DNA of 64,000 bases from Candidatus Hadersleviella danica (GTDB taxonomy: Bacteria > Chloroflexota > Anaerolineae > Promineifilales > Promineifilaceae). A model generated the notes under the pieces. The model was not told the DNA's origin. It did no database searches and saw nothing but the letters and a program-made list of their open reading frames with translations. A program made the position numbers and the translations under genes. Location of the stretch: positions 1 through 64,000 of the forward strand of contig JADJSZ010000017.1 in the NCBI GenBank assembly GCA_016711405.1, given 5' to 3'. Of this stretch, positions 11,053 through 20,350 are shown one piece after another; positions within the stretch are counted from its first letter, which is position 1, and every line of letters begins with the position of its first letter.

Positions 11053-11563
11053 AAGCGTCAATACTTAGTTGGATGGTCGGCCGTTTGCCCGTCGCCACAT
11101 CTTTCTCACTGACGAGGGTCAGGTTGCTCAGTTTGGTTCCCGCGCCCAAGTTGGTGTGCCAGCCCAAGACACTATCGCCGACATAGTTGAAGTGGGGGGC
11201 GTGGGCGTGGGGCATGAAGAGGCTGTTTTTGGCTTCGGTGGTGTGCCCCACAATCGCCTCTTCCAGCACAATGACGTTTTCGCGCACAAAAGCACCGTGG
11301 CGCACGATGGCACCGGGGGCGATGTAGGCGGGGCCGTGGATGTACGCACCCGGCTCGACCCGCGCCCCTGCGCCGATGTAAATCGGCCGTTCGCTGAGAT
11401 ACGCGCCGGGCATGACTTCGCCCAAGATGGTTTGGGTGTTGTGGGTGAGGCGGGCGACGGCCGTTTCCAGCTTGGGCAACACCTCCCACACAAAGGCACA
11501 ATCGGCGAACAAATCCGCCAAGATGGGGTGGTTTAGGTCAAAGAAATCGGATGGAGTTAACAT
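11051..11563 (-). CDS. Left-handed beta-helix (hexapeptide) GlmU C-terminal-like protein, C-terminally truncated
   Basis: 170 residues. After a short helical N-terminus the sequence has hexapeptide repeats (GAYLSERPIYIGAGARVEPG, then AYIHGPAYIAPGAIVR) and the HFNYVGDSVLG..TNLGAGTKLSNL block typical of GlmU-like acetyltransferase/LbetaH proteins. Homologues normally continue past KRPTIQL with one more strand set (D..LRKFGAILGDG) of roughly 50-60 residues. Here the frame stops right after IQLSIDA, at a short tandem repeat. So the coil is incomplete, either real truncation or loss of the 3' end. Likely a sugar-nucleotide acetyltransferase-type fold; activity not assignable. Confidence 0.7.
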   Translation of the reverse strand: MLTPSDFFDLNHPILADLFADCAFVWEVLPKLETAVARLTHNTQTILGEVMPGAYLSERPIYIGAGARVEPGAYIHGPAYIAPGAIVRHGAFVRENVIVLEEAIVGHTTEAKNSLFMPHAHAPHFNYVGDSVLGWHTNLGAGTKLSNLTLVSEKDVATGKRPTIQLSIDA

Positions 11564-11593
11564 AACACATTAGATTGGCAAATAAACGGGTTG

Positions 11594-11642
11594 CAGGTTA
11601 CAAGTTACAAGTCGCACTACCACCTGTAACCTGTAACCTGTG
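11594..11642. repeat. Inverted heptamer repeat (GGTTACAAGTTACAAG / CTGTAACCTGTAACC)
   Basis: Two tandem TTACAAG units face tandem CCTGTAA units, forming an imperfect hairpin between the hexapeptide gene and the A2M gene. Confidence 0.6.
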
Positions 11643-11657
11643 ACGAATCTCGAAACA

Positions 11658-14600
11658 TTACTCCTGCGTCACCGTGAACAGTTGGCCCGCCCCACGGCCG
11701 TATACCTCGGGGAAGTAGAACCCAAACGCCGTCGGCGGAATCGTGTTGAACTGCCCGGCCGTCGTTGCCCGCACCAGATAGACATACTCATACGTGCCTG
11801 CCGGCAGATAGCGCGACGAAATCACCACCCGCTCATCCCGCAATTGCACATGGTTGAAATACCACCAACCCCAGCCCCGCGAGCCAAACGCCCCCTGCTC
11901 TTCGGTGTACGGGTCAGGCGCACCAATTTGTTGCGTTGTGCGGAGCGAGCTATCAATCGCCTCAAGGCCAGCGGGCAGGTAATCGTCTATGACCACGTAA
12001 TGCAGGTCGTCGGGCACAACGATGGTCAGCCGCGCCAGCAACGTCTCGCCCACCACGGCCGAACTCACAGCCGTATTTCTATCATTCGGGTCGTAGTAAC
12101 TGCGCGAAATAGCAATGCCCCTATCCAGCGGTTGCACCTGCGGCACGGGGAGCGAGGCGCGGAAGTGCGCCGTGTAGTAGAGGTTGCCGGGGCCTTCGGT
12201 ACGGCCGATGGCCAACCGATTCAACTCATCGGTCAGCAATTGGTCTATGCCCACCTCGAGCGTCAGCGGTGTGCGCAGGGTTTCGGCCGAGGCCGTTTCT
12301 TGCGCCAGCAGTTGGCCGTTAAAGGCGATTTCGTACTGGTAATCCGCCTGTAGCTCATCCGTGGCCACCATCCAATCGTTCAGCGCCATGATGCTCCACG
12401 CCGTCTCCTGTGTGCCTTGCCAATAGCCCGCCTCGCGGTGCGCCATCAGCCAGCGGATGCCGTTGGCCACGAGGGGGTTCTCGGGGTCAATGGCAATCAT
12501 GTAGCTCAAAATGATGGCCGTCGAGCGGGTGTCGGAGTTCCAGTTCCAGTAGTCGCGCTGGTTTTCGCTCCAGCTTGTGCCCGAAGCAGAGAGGGCGGCC
12601 GAGCTGACAAAATCGCTGGTCAGGGTAGCTAAACGGGGGTCGGCCGCATCAATTGTCCACATCGCTTGGCCAAGGAGGGCACGGCCGTACAAGTCCAAAT
12701 TCTCCCGCTGGCCGTACAACTCATCCAGATAGGTGGCGATATTGAAGTTAGAATCGGCTTGGGCAAGGACATAGACGAGGTACGCCTGTCGGTTGAGCTT
12801 AAAACGGCCGCTCAAATTGTCTACCGTGCCGAGGTTGTTTTGCAGGTAGCCAATGCCCCGCTCCAGAGCGGCATCGTCCACGCTGTAGCCCGCTTGCTTG
12901 GCCTCGACCATGCCTTGCACCACATAGGCCGAAACGAGCGTGTCACTTTGGTAGTCGCTCCACCACGGCCAGCCGCCGTCGCTGTTTTGGCGGGTGTAGA
13001 GCCGTTGCAGGGCGACACTGACCTGTGTTTCGAGTGCTTGCTCCAGAGCAGGGTTGCTAATCCCCGCCGTTTTCAGGGCTTGGGTGGTCAGCACATTGGG
13101 CAGGAATTTGGAGACAATTTGTTCGGTGCATTCATACGGGTAATGCTCGAGGTAGTCGAGGGCTTCGGTCATGGCGGCGGCCAAGGAGGTAGCGATTTGC
13201 ACCTGCACATCCCCTTCGGTCAGGGTGAAGTTGGGCAGGATGGGCACGCCGATGGATTCGACAATGGTCCCGCCTTCGAGGAGTTGGCCGGCCGTGCCGA
13301 CAGTTTCCAGCACTTCGTATTTGTAGACGGGGATGCCACCGCCTTCTAAGGTCGCAATTTCGGGCCGGGCCGCGTCGCTGTATTCGCCACTGCTGGCCGA
13401 GAAGACAAAATCAACCCGGTCTATCTCGGGAATGGTGATGTCCCACAGGACTAAGGCGGAGCCGTTGGCGGCCACGGTGACAGTTTGGGTGGCGGCCGTC
13501 AATTCATCCACCACCGCGCCTGTGGCTTGCATGGTCACGTCTACTTCCATGCTCTGGTTGGTGGTGTTGCGAACCACCGTGCCCACACTGGCCGCATCCC
13601 CTTGGACAAAGAAGCGGGGCGTTTGGGGGCTGACCAAGAGCGGCCGTGTCGTCTGCACGTCGTTCGTCGCTTGGCCAACGAGGGTATCGGCCGTAATCGC
13701 CCGCACATCCAGCCGCCATGTGGTCAGGTTGTCGGGCAGTTCCACGGAGAAAGTGGCCACGCCGTTGGCATCGGTTTGCAATTGCCCTACCCAATGGGCG
13801 GTGTCCTTAAAATCCTCGCGGATGCTCATGATGCCGCCGTCGCCGCCGCCGCCACCACCGCCTTTGATTTGCTCCTGTAGTTCGGCGTTGTAGCTGTCCA
13901 TGTTCTTGGTCAGGAACAAAGCGGTGCGCACACTGAGCCAGCGGGTGGAGTAGAAGAAGTCAATCAGGGGGATGCTGTTCGGTTCGCTAATCGAGAGCAG
14001 GGCGAGGTCTACGAGCGCGGCCGAAAGTTCTGCCTGCACGGGCTGGCCGGCATGGTTGGTCACGCGCACGGTATAGTTCACCGTATCGCGTGGCCCCAAG
14101 GTGGTGCGGTCAGGGGTGATGGTGATGTTGAGTTCCTGCTCTTCGCGCTCCACGGTAAATTGGGTCATGCCCAGTTTGAAGTCGGGTGCCTCGCTAAACT
14201 CATCTACCCCTTTCATGACCATGACCGAGACGAAGATGTTGGGAGCCATGTCGCCTGTGATGGGCAGGCGGTAGATGGTGCTGTTGCTCTCCAACACAAT
14301 CACTTCGTGCTGGGTAATATGGCCACGTTCGACGGTAACGAGGGCGTGCGCCGTCCCTTGGAAGGGGGAGGCAATCAGAATTTGGGCAGTGTCGCCGGGC
14401 TTGTAGGTGGTGGCATCGGTGATAAGGTCGAAGCCGTGGTCGTTGGTGCGCCGCCACGGGACGTAGTCGCCGCCCGAGACCCATGTGTAGGTGGTGGAGA
14501 CGGCCGTATTCCCCTGCCCATCGGTGGCCTGCACATAGGCGCGGTAGATGCCCGATTTGGGTGGGGTGAAGGTGACGGAGGCACGGCCGTTGCCGTCCAA

Positions 14601-17600
14601 TTCCACCTCGTCAAAGTTGGCCACAGGCAACTCTTCCACCTCGCTGGTCCAGATGGTGTTGCCAAATTCGTCCTCTTCTAGCACGCTGTTCCAACGCCGC
14701 TCCACCACCTCGACTTGGACGGTGCGGTTGGGCACGGGGTTGGCTTCCCAGTCGAGCAGAACGATATCATAGCCCATCTCTTCGCCTGCCTCGCCGATAA
14801 TTTGGCTGGGTTTGATGCCGGGGTAGAAGGCGCTTTGGTGGACGATGACTTGAGTACGGCCGCTAACGGCGTTGGCGGCAATGTCGCTCACCGTCGCTTC
14901 AATCTCGAATACGCGGCTCCCCGGCTGGTCGGCCGAGGGGGCTGATGGCACGCTAATGGGGAATTGGCCACGGCCGTCGGTCAACCCTGTCCCTTCGCCG
15001 ATGAATTGGCTGTAATAATCGTAGGAGTAGTCGAAATAAACCCCATTGCGGTCTGGTTCAGGGCTGGTAAAGCTGTAGGGGGTGTATTGCCCACCGGGGT
15101 TAAAGGTGAAGCGAGTCGAGCGCACGCCCCAGTACACATCCCCACCCGCCACGGAGCCACCCGCAAAGAAATCGGCTTGCACGGTGGCATTGACAGTTTG
15201 GCCAAGGGCAATATCGGTTTGGGTGGGGTTGATGGCCACTTGGAAGGTGGGTTTGCGGTATTCAGCCACGCTGAAATTGCCATAACCGAGGTATTCCCCC
15301 TCGGCCGAGCTTCGCACATCTAAGAAATAGCCACCCAATTCCGCTTCGTCATCCAAAACCACATCCACCACAAAAGTTCCCATCTCATTGAGCAATACTT
15401 CGCCTTCAAAAATGTTGTTGGAGTAGGTTCCGACGCGCACGTAGACTTGTTTGAACTGGGGTAAGCTGTAGGTCAGGTCGTCGTTGGTGCGGACAATGCC
15501 CTTGATGGACACTGTTTGGCCGGGGCGATAAATGGGGCGGTCGGTGTAGATATAGGTGGTGGGTTGGTTGGGTTGCAGGTAGAAATCGGTGTAGATGCCG
15601 AAGTCGTAGGGCTGGGTGCCTTCGTCCCAACTGCTGGAAGCCATCCCAAAACGGCCGTCGCCCTCCGCCAAGGCAATGTAAACGGCATCATAACCCACGG
15701 CTAACTCGAGGCCATCGGCATAGAACACGCCGTCGGCATCGGTACGGCCGCTGGCCACAGGGCGCTCCTCAAACATGGCCCGCACGGTAATAGGCACGTT
15801 GGCCAGTGGTGCGCCCGTCTCCAAATCGGTCACCCATGCCATCACTTCCGTAGCGGTCGTTTTGAGGGTGACATTGGCGTTGGCCAGCAAAATAAAGCGG
15901 CTATCCACGGGGTTGTTAGAAAACTCGCGGGGGATTTGGGGGGAGTCGAGTTCAAAGTAGTAAACCCCCGGCGGTAGAGGGGAGCCATCTTCATTGAGCA
16001 AATCGAACCGTTTGTAGCCCGTGCTATTTTGGTTCGCTTCCACCGCAACCGATTGCCGCCAGAAGGGGGCATTTTCCATGCCCAAACTCACGCTATCGCC
16101 TTCGTAGTAGTAGCGGGTCAGGTTCATCAAACTATCGAGGTCACCGGGGGTGAGGGCAAACAGCCGCCCCTCAATTTCGCTGATGTTACGGTAACTGGCC
16201 CAAATGGCGGTGGAGCCGCCCTCGCGGTAGAGGGCGAGGGGGGTGTGCATTTGCAGGCTGGCGCGGGCGGGGTAAGCGGCCGTGGTAAACGTCAGCACCT
16301 GCTCCTCGGTGATTTCGTTGCCGTATATGTCGGCCATGCCCGGCAAAATGCGCACGGTGTAGGTGGTGGAGGGAACTAGGCCGAAGAAGCGCAAAGACCA
16401 TTCGCCACTGCTATATTGCCCGTCGGGGTCGCCCGTAATGGCTGGCTCGAAGAGGACTTTGCCCAGCAAGCTCTCGCGGTCCATGCGGGAAGCAAATTCG
16501 ATGGTGAAGACGCTGTTGTAATTACCTTGTCGCTCCCCGTCTATGGGAGAGGTGAAGGTGATGCGGGGAGGCAAGGCGGTGGTGGCCGACCAGACAAGGC
16601 TATCACGCACACGGCCGCCCGCCTCGGCCGTGGCCGTGTCGGCCACTGTCAGCACATAGCGGGTTCCCAAAGCAAGGGATTGGGTGGGCGTAAAAATGAC
16701 GTGGGTGTTTTCCGCGCTCCATGTAAAGCGCAAAGGCACTTGGCCGTTTTCAGAGGCGAAACTGATGGCCGATTCGGTCGCGGCCGTGTTCATGGGCTGG
16801 TTAAAGCGCACCACAAAATCTTGGTTCAGCCGCAAATGTTCAAAGTCGGTACTCGGCCATTGGGTCACATTGGGCAGTTCCAGCCCGTAAATGGTGGGGG
16901 CGGCTACGCTGAAGTTCCAACGGTAATCGTTGGCCAAGGTCGAGCCAGTGGCGCTGAGTTCGTTGACGATTTCGGCCGAAACGTGGGCGCTATAAGTCTC
17001 ACGGCCGATAAATTTGGCATCAGGCCGAAAAACGTAGACGGAGGTATTGACCCACTCGCCTGTCCCTTCAATTTCAGGCGTAAATTGGAGGGGGCTGGGG
17101 AATTCGGCCATCTGCTCGCTCATCACCAAAGGCACGACAGGGCGGTTGAAGATGACGGTCACGGCCGTTTCGGGGTTCACCTCTTCTGTACCCGCCGCTG
17201 GCGAGACTTGAACGACTTGCAAACTGCCTGTCGTGTCAAAGTCGAGGGTCAGCCCTTCGAGGAGATTACGGCCGCTTTCGCTGGCGGCCGTTTCGGCCAA
17301 GGCCACCTCAAAGCTGGTATCGGGGGCAAGGGGTTCTGTTGGCTCGAAGCGCAAGATGCGCGGTTGCGGCCAGCTTATTTCCCCTTCGATGATGCGCCCG
17401 TCGGCCGAGACAATGGTCAGGGCCTCGGCCGTGGCTTCGCGATCCATGGGCTGGTCGAAGTAGAGTTCGACGCGGCCGTCGAGGCCGACTTCTTGCCCCG
17501 CCTCGGGGCTACGGCCGATGACACGCGGGGCGAGGGGGTCGCTCTCGGTTAAATCCAACACCAGTGGGGCAGGGGTGGGTGTGGGGGGAATGGCGGTGTT

Positions 17601-17732
17601 GGTGGGGACGGGCACGGCCGTGGCGGTGGCAGGGGGTGGGGCGGCCGTGTTCGTCGCCTCGGGCGTGGGCTGGGCGCGGCGGCATCCCACGGCCAACAGG
17701 AGAATGAGGAGGAGGGGGAGGTAGCGTTTCAT
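11658..17732 (-). CDS. Bacterial alpha-2-macroglobulin family lipoprotein
   Basis: 2024 residues, a full-length intact frame. An N-terminal lipoprotein signal with lipobox LAVGC (Cys17) is followed by a Pro/Thr-rich linker, then Big-5-type Ig-like repeats (each with YFDQPMD, RFNQPMN, EFASRMD). MG domains follow (CPGQTV/YRPGQTV region about residue 740). The thioester motif CTEQ at residues 1535-1538 is embedded in the alpha-toroid TED domain, and the C-terminus is a receptor-binding-like beta domain. A glycine-rich strip (about residue 1290) sits just before the A2M domain, where the bait region is expected. Known family role: trapping proteases at the cell surface through a reactive Cys-Gln thioester. 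No pbpC neighbour, unlike many Proteobacteria. No clear SD. Confidence 0.93.
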   Translation of the reverse strand: MKRYLPLLLILLLAVGCRRAQPTPEATNTAAPPPATATAVPVPTNTAIPPTPTPAPLVLDLTESDPLAPRVIGRSPEAGQEVGLDGRVELYFDQPMDREATAEALTIVSADGRIIEGEISWPQPRILRFEPTEPLAPDTSFEVALAETAASESGRNLLEGLTLDFDTTGSLQVVQVSPAAGTEEVNPETAVTVIFNRPVVPLVMSEQMAEFPSPLQFTPEIEGTGEWVNTSVYVFRPDAKFIGRETYSAHVSAEIVNELSATGSTLANDYRWNFSVAAPTIYGLELPNVTQWPSTDFEHLRLNQDFVVRFNQPMNTAATESAISFASENGQVPLRFTWSAENTHVIFTPTQSLALGTRYVLTVADTATAEAGGRVRDSLVWSATTALPPRITFTSPIDGERQGNYNSVFTIEFASRMDRESLLGKVLFEPAITGDPDGQYSSGEWSLRFFGLVPSTTYTVRILPGMADIYGNEITEEQVLTFTTAAYPARASLQMHTPLALYREGGSTAIWASYRNISEIEGRLFALTPGDLDSLMNLTRYYYEGDSVSLGMENAPFWRQSVAVEANQNSTGYKRFDLLNEDGSPLPPGVYYFELDSPQIPREFSNNPVDSRFILLANANVTLKTTATEVMAWVTDLETGAPLANVPITVRAMFEERPVASGRTDADGVFYADGLELAVGYDAVYIALAEGDGRFGMASSSWDEGTQPYDFGIYTDFYLQPNQPTTYIYTDRPIYRPGQTVSIKGIVRTNDDLTYSLPQFKQVYVRVGTYSNNIFEGEVLLNEMGTFVVDVVLDDEAELGGYFLDVRSSAEGEYLGYGNFSVAEYRKPTFQVAINPTQTDIALGQTVNATVQADFFAGGSVAGGDVYWGVRSTRFTFNPGGQYTPYSFTSPEPDRNGVYFDYSYDYYSQFIGEGTGLTDGRGQFPISVPSAPSADQPGSRVFEIEATVSDIAANAVSGRTQVIVHQSAFYPGIKPSQIIGEAGEEMGYDIVLLDWEANPVPNRTVQVEVVERRWNSVLEEDEFGNTIWTSEVEELPVANFDEVELDGNGRASVTFTPPKSGIYRAYVQATDGQGNTAVSTTYTWVSGGDYVPWRRTNDHGFDLITDATTYKPGDTAQILIASPFQGTAHALVTVERGHITQHEVIVLESNSTIYRLPITGDMAPNIFVSVMVMKGVDEFSEAPDFKLGMTQFTVEREEQELNITITPDRTTLGPRDTVNYTVRVTNHAGQPVQAELSAALVDLALLSISEPNSIPLIDFFYSTRWLSVRTALFLTKNMDSYNAELQEQIKGGGGGGGDGGIMSIREDFKDTAHWVGQLQTDANGVATFSVELPDNLTTWRLDVRAITADTLVGQATNDVQTTRPLLVSPQTPRFFVQGDAASVGTVVRNTTNQSMEVDVTMQATGAVVDELTAATQTVTVAANGSALVLWDITIPEIDRVDFVFSASSGEYSDAARPEIATLEGGGIPVYKYEVLETVGTAGQLLEGGTIVESIGVPILPNFTLTEGDVQVQIATSLAAAMTEALDYLEHYPYECTEQIVSKFLPNVLTTQALKTAGISNPALEQALETQVSVALQRLYTRQNSDGGWPWWSDYQSDTLVSAYVVQGMVEAKQAGYSVDDAALERGIGYLQNNLGTVDNLSGRFKLNRQAYLVYVLAQADSNFNIATYLDELYGQRENLDLYGRALLGQAMWTIDAADPRLATLTSDFVSSAALSASGTSWSENQRDYWNWNSDTRSTAIILSYMIAIDPENPLVANGIRWLMAHREAGYWQGTQETAWSIMALNDWMVATDELQADYQYEIAFNGQLLAQETASAETLRTPLTLEVGIDQLLTDELNRLAIGRTEGPGNLYYTAHFRASLPVPQVQPLDRGIAISRSYYDPNDRNTAVSSAVVGETLLARLTIVVPDDLHYVVIDDYLPAGLEAIDSSLRTTQQIGAPDPYTEEQGAFGSRGWGWWYFNHVQLRDERVVISSRYLPAGTYEYVYLVRATTAGQFNTIPPTAFGFYFPEVYGRGAGQLFTVTQE

Positions 17733-17737
17733 AGTGG

Positions 17738-17800
17738 TTAGTTAATTAGTGGGGAGTGGTATTTGCTGACTAGCTGACAGACTGACAGACTGACTACTAA
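17738..17800. repeat. Short tandem repeats upstream of the A2M gene
   Basis: GTTAGTTAATTAGT and an 8-mer array CTGACAGACTGACAGACTGAC lie in the 340-bp gap 17733-18071. Further along, 17909-17947 holds two G/C hairpins (CTCCCCCATGTGGGGGAG). A promoter for the stress protein is expected near 17990 but was not resolved. Confidence 0.5.
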
Positions 17801-18071
17801 TAACAGCATAAGCCTATCGCACTTTATCGTCAACCGTGCGAGGGGGTATCGTTTGGAGGGCGTGGGGAAAGAGGTGGGTGAGGGTTACGGCGGCTCTGGC
17901 TCCCCCATGTGGGGGAGGTCAATACTCCCCCGATGGGGGTTTCGAGTCTTCACAAGTTTTTATAAGATAACAAGTGATTGTCATGAATTGTAGGGTAATT
18001 CAGCCACACAAGATTGATGATTGGAAAAAGTAAGAAGAAGTTTATCTTCTGAAAACAAGGAGACGAATACA

Positions 18072-18737
18072 ATGAATGGAACAACAACTATGAATGGCTC
18101 AAAAACTATGAATGGCACAAAAACCATCACGGCCTTATATGACCGGACAGAAGATGCCCAGAGCGCGTTGCGTGATTTACAAAATATGAATATTTCCCGC
18201 GACAACATCAGCCTAATAGCGAGCGATGCCGCTGGCACGTACAGCCATGATAACGGCAATGGCATCTCGACTCAGAGTGATGCGGCCGAAGGTGCTGTGG
18301 CTGGAGCAACATTCGGCGGGATAGGTGGTTTGGTCGTCGGCTTGGCGGCCTTGGCTATCCCCGGTATTGGCCCAGTTTTGGCGGCTGGCCCGCTGGCCAG
18401 TGCCTTGATTGCGGCTGGCATTGGTGCTGGTGTGGGTGCAGTGACGGGCGGCATCGTTGGCGCACTCACCGAGATGGGTGTGAGTGAAGAGGCGGCCGGC
18501 TATTACGCCGAAGGTATCCGTCGCGGCGGGACGCTGTTAACGGTTCACGTACCCGAAAACATGAGCAAACAGGTCATGGATGTGTTGAACCGCCACAATG
18601 CCATCGATGTCGAAGACCGCGTTTCCCAATGGCGCGAAAGCGGCTGGCAAATGCATGATCCCAACGCCAAACCTTACGGCGTAGACGAAATTGAGAGTGA
18701 GCGCAATCGGTACACTGGCGAGCGTATGCGCGTCTAA
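18072..18737 (+). CDS. General stress protein with YflT-like domain and glycine-zipper segment
   Basis: 221 residues from the ATG at 18072, chosen over an upstream ATG because AAGGAGA (18057-18063) sits 8 bp before it. The N-terminus has three repeats of T(T/K)MNG, then the YflT/heat-stress domain (ITALYDRTEDAQSALRDL..NISRDNISLI). A glycine-zipper hydrophobic stretch follows (GGIGGLVVGLAALAIPG..GAGVGAVTGG), then a second alpha/beta half (GVSEEAAGYYAEGIRRGGTLLTV) and a charged tail. Such proteins are induced by stress and may associate with membranes; function is not established. Monocistronic, ending at a hairpin. Confidence 0.8.
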   Translation: MNGTTTMNGSKTMNGTKTITALYDRTEDAQSALRDLQNMNISRDNISLIASDAAGTYSHDNGNGISTQSDAAEGAVAGATFGGIGGLVVGLAALAIPGIGPVLAAGPLASALIAAGIGAGVGAVTGGIVGALTEMGVSEEAAGYYAEGIRRGGTLLTVHVPENMSKQVMDVLNRHNAIDVEDRVSQWRESGWQMHDPNAKPYGVDEIESERNRYTGERMRV

Positions 18738-18807
18738 TCCTTCTAAAAAAACGGGCGGCGTAACTAGCAGGTGCGTCGTCCGCTTAAACTATCTGGGGGG
18801 AGGAATT

Positions 18808-18836
18808 AGAGCGCGAGGTTAATAACCTCGCGCTCT
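18808..18836. terminator. Bidirectional hairpin between convergent genes
   Basis: Perfect 13-bp stem (AGAGCGCGAGGTT / AACCTCGCGCTCT) with a 3-nt loop between the stress-protein gene and the LacI regulator. No long U-tract on either side. Confidence 0.7.
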
Positions 18837-18858
18837 CATGCTATGGTGTGCCCTCTCC

Positions 18859-19896
18859 TCACAAGAATTGGCTTTCCGTGGGTGCTAGGCAACTTTCCCG
18901 AATAATTAACTCGGTGGGGAACTCTATTTGCGAGATGGGTAACGTCGGGTCTTCAATATGTTCGATGAGGATGCGTGTGGCCACCTGACCCATGCGGCGC
19001 AAGGGCTGGCGCACCGTCGTTAACCTCGGCCGCATATACGACGCTTCGGGAATGTCATCAAACCCCACCACCGAGATATCTTCGGGAACACGCCAACCAG
19101 CTTCCTGAACTCCCTTCATGACCCCAAAGGCGCACATATCGCTGGAGGCAAAAACGGCCGTGGGTGGCTGAGCCAAGGCCAAAAACTTGAGCACCGCCTC
19201 ATAGCCACTCTGCTCCAAAAAATCCCCTTTGCAGATTAACTCTGGGTCAACCCATAACCCATAATCCCTCAACGCTGTCTGATAGCCCGCCAAACGGTCT
19301 TGGGCGCTGGCAATCTCAATCAACCCCGTCACAAACCCAATGCGCCGATGCCCCAACTCGATGAGGTATTTGGTCGCGTCATACGCTCCCTGCCAGTTGG
19401 CTGTCAACACGGTGTTGCATCCCAGCCCCGGATGGTCAATCAACACATAAGGAAACCGTTTCTGGTCTAAATCCCCCTTGTAAGCCTCCAAATTGCGCGG
19501 CAACACAATCAGAAGCCCATCCGCCATGCCTTGGGTCAGTTGGGTCACATAGGTAGACTCTTTCCCTTTCCGCTTATGGGTCGTGGAGAGCATCAAGTCG
19601 TAGCCCGAATTGGCGATTTCAGCATCCACCCCTTTCACAATTTCGACGTGGTAACTCGTGTCCAGCTCATAGATTAACATGCCCACGATTTGGGAACGGC
19701 CGCCTGCCAGACTGCGTGCCTTCAGATTGGCCACATAGCCAAGTTTCATCATCGCGGCTTCCACCCGCTCCCTCGTTTCTGGCTTGATGTAGGGAAAATT
19801 ATTGACGACCCGCGAGACTGTCGAATACGAAACGTTCGCTTCTCGGGCGACATCCACAATGGTGACATTATTAGGGCGAGGCTGTTCGTGCATCAT
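18859..19896 (-). CDS. LacI-family transcriptional regulator of the xyloside locus
   Basis: 345 residues. N-terminal LacI helix-turn-helix (VTIVDVAREANVSYSTVSRV, about residues 11-30) and hinge helix (KARSLAGGRS), then a periplasmic-binding-protein-like effector domain from about residue 65 (VGMLIYELDTSYHVEIVKG; GLLIVLPRN; VVGFDDIPEASYMRPRLTTVRQP). Transcribed divergently from the sugar importer operon. An almost palindromic operator at 19959-19974 lies 63 bp upstream and an identical copy sits before the first importer gene, so autoregulation and repression of the operon are likely. The effector is presumably a xylose-related sugar, inferred from the neighbours. The start may be either of two adjacent ATGs. 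Confidence 0.92.
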   Translation of the reverse strand: MMHEQPRPNNVTIVDVAREANVSYSTVSRVVNNFPYIKPETRERVEAAMMKLGYVANLKARSLAGGRSQIVGMLIYELDTSYHVEIVKGVDAEIANSGYDLMLSTTHKRKGKESTYVTQLTQGMADGLLIVLPRNLEAYKGDLDQKRFPYVLIDHPGLGCNTVLTANWQGAYDATKYLIELGHRRIGFVTGLIEIASAQDRLAGYQTALRDYGLWVDPELICKGDFLEQSGYEAVLKFLALAQPPTAVFASSDMCAFGVMKGVQEAGWRVPEDISVVGFDDIPEASYMRPRLTTVRQPLRRMGQVATRILIEHIEDPTLPISQIEFPTELIIRESCLAPTESQFL

Positions 19897-19927
19897 ATCC
19901 TATCTATTGTGGTGAATAAGCATCATC

Positions 19928-19956
19928 TTGACAATTGAAAATGATTAACTTATAAT
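19928..19956 (+). promoter_or_regulatory. Sigma70-type promoter for the sugar importer operon
   Basis: TTGACA (19928-19933), 17-bp spacer, TATAAT (19951-19956): a consensus match. The LacI operator starts 3 bp downstream and would cover the start site. The resulting leader is about 385 nt. Confidence 0.8.
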
Positions 19957-19958
19957 TT

Positions 19959-19974
19959 TTGCAAACGCTTGCAA
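19959..19974. promoter_or_regulatory. LacI-family operator O1
   Basis: TTGCAAACGCTTGCAA, a palindrome with a CG centre typical of LacI/CcpA-family sites and one mismatched pair. It overlaps the expected +1 of the consensus promoter. Confidence 0.8.
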
Positions 19975-20186
19975 GACCACTATAAAGCAAAAAGCGATAT
20001 GAGGTCAACAGATTGCTATTGTTCCACAAACAAGGGTTCTTGAAATTGGTCATTTGTACCAAATTTCTGGTGGCGATTTGTGACAGCGTTTGCAAAAAAA
20101 TTGCTTGCCGATTCGTCTAATCGTCTAACCGTCAAGTTTTGGCGGACTGGCTCTGTCGGGGTAGGTTGCGTGCCGCCCCTAGAATT

Positions 20187-20207
20187 GGGCAACCGCAAGG
20201 GTTGCCC
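20187..20207. repeat. REP-like palindrome, family 1
   Basis: GGGCAACC-GCAA-GGGTTGCCC hairpin within the long operon leader. Related copies lie at 27662-27730 and 30148-30193. Confidence 0.65.
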
Positions 20208-20303
20208 TATAGTAAGTTCGACAATCTTGCTCGGCCAACAAGGAGGTGTTTCGGTCAACAAATTAATTCCATATGTGTTAGGGAGGAGTTTTTTTACACA
20301 CTG

Positions 20304-20319
20304 TTGCAAACGCTTGCAA
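20304..20319. promoter_or_regulatory. LacI-family operator O2
   Basis: TTGCAAACGCTTGCAA, identical over 16 bp to O1 and 345 bp away, 31 bp before the binding-protein start. A degenerate third half-site (AGCGTTTGCAA) is at 20085-20095. Two perfect copies suggest a DNA-looping repressor. Confidence 0.8.
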
Positions 20320-20350
20320 TACTTAGTTAGGATAAGCGAGGAGAAACAAA

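Noticed and set aside
16416..17552. Antisense open frame of 378 codons inside the A2M gene
   Set aside because: Shadow frame produced by GC-biased codon positions of an intact, well-supported gene.
18021..18071. Upstream ATG start for the YflT-like gene
   Set aside because: The ATG at 18072 has a strong ribosome site 8 bp upstream, while the upstream ATG has none.
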